A DNA stretch of 64,000 nucleotides from Chitinophagaceae bacterium (lineage in GTDB: Bacteria > Bacteroidota > Bacteroidia > Chitinophagales > Chitinophagaceae), in the NCBI GenBank assembly GCA_016703625.1, contig JADJBP010000001.1:62001-126000 (forward strand). Direction: 5' to 3'. The position numbers and the translations under genes were made by a program. Shown in pieces: positions 58,172 to 64,000 of this stretch (within the stretch, counting starts at the first letter, position 1; every line of letters begins with the position of its first letter). Below the pieces are notes generated by a model. That model saw only the letters and a list, made by a program, of their open reading frames with translations, was not told the DNA's origin and made no database searches.

Positions 58172-58402
58172 ATCAGTTGGTTGGAGTCAATTAGGATATT
58201 AAATGTATCAACTTGCCAACTTGTATAAAATACTCCATTTGGATAAGGAAACCGGGCGGGATATAGCTTGTGGCGGCGGGAAATCCGGAATTACGAGAGA
58301 TAAAATGGATTCGAGTTAATGAATGATGTTACCAAAAAAACCAGGCCTTTTGGCAGCAATTTAAAACAGGCTGTTTAATCTTTATCAAAAATAACAGGCA
58401 AT

Positions 58403-58438
58403 AAAAGGCCGACTCATTTATTATTGAGACGGCCTTTT
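58403..58438. terminator. Hairpin terminator of the S46 peptidase gene
   Basis: AAAAGGCCGACTCA and TGAGACGGCCTTTT form a 14-base stem with one mismatch. It lies 18 bases after the S46 stop on the minus strand. The A/T flanks let it act on either strand. Confidence 0.75.
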
Positions 58439-58456
58439 AATTTTGTGACAAATCTT

Positions 58457-60619
58457 TTATTTCACCAGCGTCAATTCATCAATAATATTTTTTGCGCCGC
58501 CTAATTTATCAATGCACCAGAGCACATAACGCACATCCACATTAATGGTGCGGTTAAGGTCTTTATCAAAAGCAATTTTATGACTCAGGGCTTCGTAGTT
58601 GCCATCGAAAGCAAGGCCAATTAAATTACCGCTGCCGTCAATTACCGGGCTGCCGCTGTTACCGCCGGTGATATCATTGGTGGTAATAAATCCAACAACG
58701 AGGTCGTTGGTGCGCTTATCAATATACTGGCCAAAATCCCTTTTCTTCAACAATTCGATCTGTTTTGCAGGTAGGTCAAATTCATAATCGCCCGCTTTGT
58801 ATTTTTCCAATACCCCTTTGCTGGTGGTTACGTAATCATAAAACACGGCATCTCTCGGGCGGTAGCTTTTTACTGCGCCATAGCTTACCCGCATACTGAA
58901 GTTTGCATCAGGATACATTTTGTTTACCGCTGCGGGGTTCATCTCCATGATCCCTTTTAAGTACAGCCTGCCCAGTTCATTATCCTTATTGCGGAATTCG
59001 GTAAACAGGCTTGCATATTTACCGGTATAATTTTTTACGAAAGCTGATGCATATGCAAAAGCAGGGTCTTCCTGCAGGGCTGCAGCAGTTGGGTTATCGG
59101 CAAAAGCTTTCCATTTGTCATCATCCAGCATCATGGTTTTTGCAAATACATCCCGTGCCCAGCTTTTAAAAGTAGCTTCATCATTCAGGCTGCCGTATGC
59201 TGCTTTAATGCCTTCATAAAAACCGATCGGGTGCTGGTTCTTATCAACATCGTTATAAAACATCATGGCTGTTTTTGCCAGGATCTTTTCATCACTGGGC
59301 AGGTCTTCGCCTTGTTTAAATGCATTACGGGCAGTATTAGCCGCATCAATTGCTTTGGTAAGTTCGGCTTTTGGCGTATTGCTTTTTAACAGTTTGTCTT
59401 CCAGTGAAATTAATCTTGATGCAGCGCCGGCCAATGGCGAACCCATGATACCTTCATTTAAATACTGGCGCATTTTACTGTACGGTGACCATGCTGCATA
59501 ATTTTTTTCATAATCAGCCATTACATTTTCATACTCGGGTTTTCCTTTTGCCCAGGCAATGAATTTATTTTCGAACTGCTGTTTTTGATCATATACTTTA
59601 TACTTGATCAGTTGCTTGGTTTCACCGTCGAAAAATTTCCAGTAGTTGGCAACACCGGCATAATTATCTGCCAGTTTTAATTTTACAGCCGGGTCTTTGA
59701 TCATCTGCTCATGCATGAATTTTAAACGCACATCCCTTAATCCAACCAGGGAGGGGTTATCAATTTCGTTTTTCAGTTTAATGCCGTAGCTTGTTTCGTA
59801 ACGGGTTGTGCCGCCTGGGTAACCATAGATCATGGCAAAATCCCCGTCTTTAAAACCCTTGATGCTTACCGGTAAAAAATGTTTGGGTTTCATCGGTACA
59901 TTGTCTGTATTGTATGCAACCGGCTTTCCGTCTTTGCTGGTGTAAACACGAAATACAGAAAAGTCGCCTGTATGGCGTGGCCACTCCCAATTATCGGTAT
60001 CGCCGCCAAACTTGCCAACACTCTCCGGTGGTGCGCCAACAAGGCGTATATCCCTGTACGTTTTATATACATACATGATGTGCTGGTTACCTTTGAACAT
60101 GCCATAAATTCTTCCGGCCAGTTCGTTTTCTTTATCGGCAACCTTATCTGTGATCGCTTTATAGATCTCGTTTATTTTTTTAACCCTGTCGGCATAACTC
60201 AATCCCTTTAACTGGTCTTCCACTTCTTTGGTAACATCTACAATACGGTCTAAAAACTGAACCGTTAAACCTGTTTTAATTTCCTGCCCTTTATTGTAAG
60301 CATAAAAACCATCGCGTAAATAATTGTGTTCAACCGTACTGGCACCCGAAATGGCCGAGTAACCGCAGTGGTGGTTGGTAAAGATCAATCCCTGGCTGCT
60401 TACAATTTCACCGGTACATCCGCCGCCAAAAATAATGATGGCATCTTTTAATGACGATTTGTTGATGGAATACAATTGTTCTTTGGTAAGTTTTAATCCT
60501 TTTTTTACCATATCGTTGTAAACCTGCTGGCCAAGTAGCATGGGTAACCACATGCCTTCATCGGCCTGTGCTTTAAATAGGCTGAGCGAAAGCGCAACCA
60601 AAATAATGATCTTCTTCAT
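58457..60619 (-). CDS. S46-family dipeptidyl peptidase, DPP7-like
   Basis: The start is the ATG at 60619 (signal peptide MKKIIILVALSLSLFKAQA). The product is about 720 residues. The S46 motifs are present: DEGMWLP, catalytic His in TNHHCGYSAI, catalytic Asp in DNWEWPRHTGDFSVF and catalytic Ser in GGNSGSPVIDG. At 18 residues after the Ser, where P. gingivalis DPP11 has Arg673, this protein has Gly (IGLAFDGNYEALS). Gly at this position is the DPP7 type, which prefers hydrophobic P1 residues. The enzyme removes dipeptides from the N terminus of peptides in the periplasm. A well-formed promoter lies in front of it. Confidence 0.94.
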   Translation of the reverse strand: MKKIIILVALSLSLFKAQADEGMWLPMLLGQQVYNDMVKKGLKLTKEQLYSINKSSLKDAIIIFGGGCTGEIVSSQGLIFTNHHCGYSAISGASTVEHNYLRDGFYAYNKGQEIKTGLTVQFLDRIVDVTKEVEDQLKGLSYADRVKKINEIYKAITDKVADKENELAGRIYGMFKGNQHIMYVYKTYRDIRLVGAPPESVGKFGGDTDNWEWPRHTGDFSVFRVYTSKDGKPVAYNTDNVPMKPKHFLPVSIKGFKDGDFAMIYGYPGGTTRYETSYGIKLKNEIDNPSLVGLRDVRLKFMHEQMIKDPAVKLKLADNYAGVANYWKFFDGETKQLIKYKVYDQKQQFENKFIAWAKGKPEYENVMADYEKNYAAWSPYSKMRQYLNEGIMGSPLAGAASRLISLEDKLLKSNTPKAELTKAIDAANTARNAFKQGEDLPSDEKILAKTAMMFYNDVDKNQHPIGFYEGIKAAYGSLNDEATFKSWARDVFAKTMMLDDDKWKAFADNPTAAALQEDPAFAYASAFVKNYTGKYASLFTEFRNKDNELGRLYLKGIMEMNPAAVNKMYPDANFSMRVSYGAVKSYRPRDAVFYDYVTTSKGVLEKYKAGDYEFDLPAKQIELLKKRDFGQYIDKRTNDLVVGFITTNDITGGNSGSPVIDGSGNLIGLAFDGNYEALSHKIAFDKDLNRTINVDVRYVLWCIDKLGGAKNIIDELTLVK

Positions 60620-60640
60620 ATAGCTTGTTTTTTTAGAACA

Positions 60641-60670
60641 CAAATTTAATGATTAATTAGGATACCTCAA
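60641..60670 (-). promoter_or_regulatory. Promoter of the S46 gene
   Basis: On the minus strand, TTG (60668-60670), a 19-base spacer and TAAATTTG (60641-60648) match the Bacteroidota consensus. The ATG at 60619 follows after about 21 bases. Confidence 0.65.
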
Positions 60671-60714
60671 CCCATCACGCCCCATGAGAACAGTAGATAG
60701 CTTCCGGGTTGAGG
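60665..60714. promoter_or_regulatory. Inverted 9-bp arms spanning both -33 elements of the divergent promoters
   Basis: CCTCAACCC (60665-60673) and GGGTTGAGG (60706-60714) are perfect inverse copies, 32 bases apart. Each contains the TTG of the -33 element for one of the divergent genes (S46 on the minus strand, GH3-like on the plus strand). It may be a shared operator, but could be chance. Confidence 0.4.
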
Positions 60715-60742
60715 CCGGGCTTGATTCTTTTGTTTATCTTTG
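60709..60742 (+). promoter_or_regulatory. Promoter of the second GH3-like gene
   Basis: TTG at 60709-60711, a 23-base spacer and TATCTTTG at 60735-60742; the ATG follows at 60767. The spacer is long for the class. Confidence 0.5.
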
Positions 60743-60766
60743 CCCCCATTAACCATATAACTGCCA

Positions 60767-62301
60767 ATGCCTCTTTTTGATATTAAGCTTCCAAAATCTA
60801 TTGCCCGGGCACTTAATATTCCAATAAGTAACCCAAAAAGCCAGCAAATTAAAGTGCTTAAAAAGCTTTTGAAAAAGGCAAGGTTTACCGAATTTGGCCA
60901 ACGTTACCGTTTTGATGATGTATTGATGAGCAGCAACCCCGGTAAAAAATTCCAGGAAAATGTACCAACCTTCGATTACAATAAAATATATGACGCCTGG
61001 TGGCATAAAGCCAAGGACGGAAGCCCCGATGTTTGCTGGCCCGGTGTTATAAAATATTTTGCACTCAGCAGCGGCACCAGCGATGCTACCAGTAAATATA
61101 TTCCCATTACCAAAGACCTGATCAGGAGCAACACCGTCACCAGTTTTAATCAACTGCTTAGTTTAACCAGGTATGATAATGTGCCCAGGAGCTCGGTGGG
61201 TAAGGGATGGCTTATTTTAGGCGGAAGCACCCAGTTGCAGAAAGGCCCAACTTATTTTGCCGGCGACCTGAGCGGTATTCAGCAAAGAAATATCCTTTTT
61301 GGTTCCAGGGCCTTGGTTTATACAAACCCGGGAAAAAAATTGCCAAAGAAAAGGATTGGGCTAGAAAACTGGAAGAAGTTGTAAATAATGCACCCAACTG
61401 GGATATCGGTTTTATTGTGGGAGTACCCGCCTGGCTGCAGCTATGCATGGAAAATATCATTGAAAAATACGGGCTGAAAAATATACATGAAATATGGCCC
61501 AACCTGGCTTTTTATGTGCACGGCGGCGTGGCCATGGAGCCCTATAAAAGGGGGTTTGAAAAGTTATTGGGTAAACCCATCACCTATATTGAAACCTACC
61601 TGGCCAGTGAAGGGTTTTTAGCATACCAAAACCGGCAGGATGCAGCAGGAATGCACCTGGCACTGAACAATAATGTGTTTTTTGAGTTTGTTCCTTTTGA
61701 CCAGAAGAACTTTGACCTGGAAGGGAATATGGTAGATGAACCCGAAACTTACATGGTCCATGAAATTGAAGAACATAAAGATTATTCGATCCTCATCAGC
61801 ACCAATGCGGGGGCCTGGCGTTATGCCATTGGCGATACGGTAAGGCTGGTTGACCGGGAAAGAAGTGAAATTGTTATTACCGGCCGTACCAAACATTTTT
61901 TAAGTTTGGTTGGTGAGCACCTGAGTGTTGATAATATGAATAAAGCCATTGAAATGGTGAGTACCGATCTGAATATTTCGATCCCGGAGTTTACGGTTGC
62001 CGGCGTGCCTTACGGAACATTTTTTGCCCATCAATGGTATGTGGCAACTGATGATAAAGTGGATGCCGGGGAATTAAAAAACTGCATTGATACCAAACTG
62101 AAAGAGCTGAATGATGATTACGAAGTGGAGCGCAAGCATGCATTGAAAGATATTATGGTTAAAGTATTGCCCGAATGCACCTTCATGAAATTTATGGAAC
62201 TGAAGGGGAAACTTGGCGGCCAGCATAAATTCCCCAGGGTATTGAAGGGCAAAACACTTGAAGACTGGCAAAATTTTTTAAATGCCGAAAAGGTGTCCTA
62301 A
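60767..62301 (+). CDS. GH3-family adenylating enzyme, frameshifted
   Basis: The first frame holds KYFALSSGTSDATSKYIP (ATP motif) and YDNVPRSSVGKGWLILG. The frame breaks at the A7 run at 61333-61339. The next continues IAKEKDWARKLEEVV, FYVHGGVAMEPYKRGFE, YIETYLASEGFLAYQ, TNAGAWRYAIGDTVRLV and ITGRTKHFLSLVGEHLS, ending in KGKLGGQHKFPRVLKGK. The restored length is about 511 residues. It is a paralogue of the GH3-like gene at 24888-26405. Its substrate is unknown. It overlaps the converging DUF6089 gene by 4 bases. Confidence 0.87.
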
Positions 62302-63051
62302 GGCAATATGACCGGGCAACCGATGCCGGTATCTTTTTTCCCGAATTTATAAATGATCCCTGCTGAAGTACTGTGGTAATGATCCTGCAGTTTTGGGTTG
62401 GCCGACTGGCTGAACCCATCCAGGTAATCCGTAAAAATAAAACGGTAAGCAGTTTCAATATTAACGGAAAACCTGTCAGATAAAGGGTATTCTGCACCAA
62501 TACCTACGGGTACGGAAATCAAAGCACGGGGTGTACCTTTTGCATTATCAACCGCAAGACCGGCATACACTTCTGATGATTCCCCGAAAACAGCAGGGTT
62601 CATCCGGTTGTGATCTTTTTTTACACTGATCAAACTAACACCCGCACCCGAAAAAACATAGGGCATTATGCCCCGTTCTTCATAGTTTCTGCCAAAAATA
62701 TTCCAGACCAGTTGGGCAGAAAATTCCTTAACAGGCGTAGTAAAATAAAAATTACGCTGCTGCCGGAAATCCGGCTTGCTGTAACGGCTGTCATCACCCT
62801 TAAGCCTGGCAATGCTGATATGCATACGTGCTGCCAGGAAATGGTTGATCGGTTTTTTGGCAAAAATGGAAAATCCCGGCTGTATGGTCCGGAATGACCC
62901 GAGATTATTTGGCGTAAGATCGCCCTGGTAAATATAAGCGCCGGCATTTAAGCCTATGCTCATGTCTTTATAGAACTGGGCATTGCTTTTTTGAGGAAGC
63001 CAAAGCCAGGAAAAAAAATACAATTACAGGTGGTCTAAAGGTTGCTTTCAA
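62298..63051 (-). CDS. DUF6089-like outer-membrane protein, signal-peptide frameshift
   Basis: The main frame (to 63023) reads NAQFYKDMSIGLNAGAYIYQG, then barrel-like strands (SAQLVWNIFGRNYEERGIMPY, GVSLISVKKDHNRMNPAVF, EYPLSDRFSVNIETAYRFIF). Its own start is inside the signal sequence in a different frame. Another frame from a TTG near 63051 (ATFRPPVIVFFFLALASS) supplies a normal signal peptide, so a base shift lies near 62990-63000. An outer-membrane barrel of the DUF6089 kind is the best assignment, by eye only. It overlaps the stop of the GH3-like gene. Confidence 0.65.
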
Positions 63052-63323
63052 ACGTTTTACTTTTTTAAGTTGATGTAATGAAAGCAGCGTGTTGGTATTT
63101 AAATATTGCTATGGAAACCTGTACCGTTTAATTTTACAGGTACCGTAAGCATTGCAACATTTATAAGTAACCATGTATTCATGTAAAACGTTTTTTCCTG
63201 AACGCTTAAATACCGGGCAGATTGTTTCCTGAACTGTTAAATGAATCATAATAAAAAAATGAAAGAAACAACCTGTAAATAACTCAAATTCAGTTTATTA
63301 AAAAACCTTCCTTAATTTAGAAC
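63052..63323. other. Intergenic stretch with a short direct repeat, no gene
   Basis: About 270 bases. The only structure seen is a pair of direct copies, TTTCCTGAACGCTTAAAT (near 63194-63211) and TTTCCTGAACTGTTAAAT (near 63225-63242), matching 16 of 18 bases and 31 bases apart. This spacing suits a site bound by a regulator on one face of the helix (three turns). No promoter, RNA gene or credible ORF was found otherwise. Confidence 0.35.
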
Positions 63324-63983
63324 ATGGTTGATGCTTTTATAAAGGGGCTGGCGATAAGTTTACTGCTGATATTTTCGGTTGGCCCGGTAATTTTTACCAT
63401 CATCAAGCAAAGTATAAATCATGGCAGGCGCGGCGGGTTCAGTTTTATCATTGGCGTATGGATAAGCGACCTGATATGGGTTGTGCTGAGTAACGGGTTC
63501 AGTGAAGCCATTAAAACATTACTCGATTTTAAAATACCCATCGGCATTGCCGGCTGTATCTTTTTGATCGGCATGGGTATTTATTTTGCATTTATAAAAA
63601 AGGTGGAACCCCGGAGGCTGCAGGAGCCGGTATTACTGGCAGGGGATGAGTACACGCCAACCGGGAGAAAAACAAACTATTTTGCCATCATGAGCTCAGG
63701 GTTTATCATAAACACCTTAAACCCGGCCGTGATCTCTTTTTGGGTGATCATGGCAGCCTCGCTGGCTTCGGTTTATTCTTTATACGACCGGATCATCATT
63801 TTTTCCACCTGCCTTGGCGTAAATATGCTGGCCGATGTTGGAAAAGTGTTGGGTGCCGGTTATATCGGTAAAAGATTAAGCGACAGGGTAATACTCATCA
63901 TCAACCGGGTATCGGGTGTTTTGTACCTCATTTTCGGTTTTGTGATACTGGCAGGCATTATTTATACATTGATAAAAGATTAA
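63324..63983 (+). CDS. LysE-family amino acid exporter
   Basis: The product is 219 residues with about six membrane helices. It begins with the LysE/RhtB pattern: FIKGLAISLLLIFSVGPVIFT, then KQSINHGRRGGFSFIIGVWIS, and later SSGFIINTLNPAVISFWVI, the conserved loop that carries the NP motif of the family. It exports amino acids or related molecules by proton antiport. The substrate cannot be told. The frame is intact. It is the last gene of the window. Confidence 0.9.
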   Translation: MVDAFIKGLAISLLLIFSVGPVIFTIIKQSINHGRRGGFSFIIGVWISDLIWVVLSNGFSEAIKTLLDFKIPIGIAGCIFLIGMGIYFAFIKKVEPRRLQEPVLLAGDEYTPTGRKTNYFAIMSSGFIINTLNPAVISFWVIMAASLASVYSLYDRIIIFSTCLGVNMLADVGKVLGAGYIGKRLSDRVILIINRVSGVLYLIFGFVILAGIIYTLIKD

Positions 63984-64000
63984 CAGTAACCGCTATCACT

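Noticed and set aside
61207..61330. Start of the second GH3 frame at 61207 as a separate gene
   Set aside because: The first 41 residues of that frame are a shadow; the real join is at the A7 run at 61333.
1..64000. tRNA, rRNA or riboswitch genes
   Set aside because: I looked for T-arm-like GGTTCGAATCC and conserved riboswitch cores and saw none, but a covariance search was not possible here.

Overview
The window looks like the chromosome of a Bacteroidota bacterium, most likely of the Chitinophagaceae type. The evidence is moderate GC, weak Shine-Dalgarno sites, TAnnTTTG promoter boxes with an upstream TTG, SusD/Por-age style lipoproteins, a type IX secretion (T9SS) sorting tail, an S46 dipeptidyl peptidase, DUF1569, DUF3575, DUF6089, GH3-like proteins and a propeller/Y_Y_Y histidine kinase. 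No rRNA, tRNA, phage, transposase or CRISPR array was seen.

Layout. 1-2.1 kb: a sensor kinase cut by the window edge and its NarL-type regulator. 2.2-5.6 kb: a VPS10/BNR-propeller exoprotein with the relic of a T9SS tail. 5.8-8.1 kb: DUF1566 protein, MsrB, adenylate kinase, DUF1569. 8.2-11.1 kb: PaaZ and an enoyl-CoA hydratase (aromatic-CoA catabolism). 11.3-19.2 kb: an inorganic-carbon cluster (SulP transporter, beta carbonic anhydrase, DabA, DabB, DUF2490 outer-membrane protein). 19.3-24 kb (minus): a type I secretion set (ABC, HlyD, TolC) and a small secreted protein. 24.1-27.2 kb (minus): lptB, a GH3-like enzyme and fabG. 27.4-34.3 kb: envelope proteins, metF, a parvulin chaperone and a TlpA-like thioredoxin. 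34.4-40.3 kb: rlmD, a rhomboid pair, an EEP phosphohydrolase, cysS. 40.2-40.9 kb: a GxxExxY cassette inserted in the 3' end of cysS. 41-43.9 kb: fasciclin lipoprotein, AlkA-like glycosylase, free-Met sulfoxide reductase, CYTH protein. 44-58.2 kb (minus): a 2811-residue CARDB giant followed by an RHS protein with a T9SS tail. 58.4-64 kb: DPP7-like S46 peptidase, a second GH3-like enzyme, DUF6089, LysE exporter.

Two points dominate interpretation. First, about twenty otherwise conserved genes are broken by one to four single-base shifts, many of them at homopolymers. This looks like uncorrected indel error in the assembly rather than gene decay, so broken genes are reported as whole loci. Second, the best candidates for unusual biology are the GxxExxY cassette bounded by a 26-bp direct repeat that restores the cysS tail, the complete SulP/CA/DabAB carbon-uptake cluster in what looks like a heterotroph, and the giant CARDB plus RHS-T9SS surface pair.
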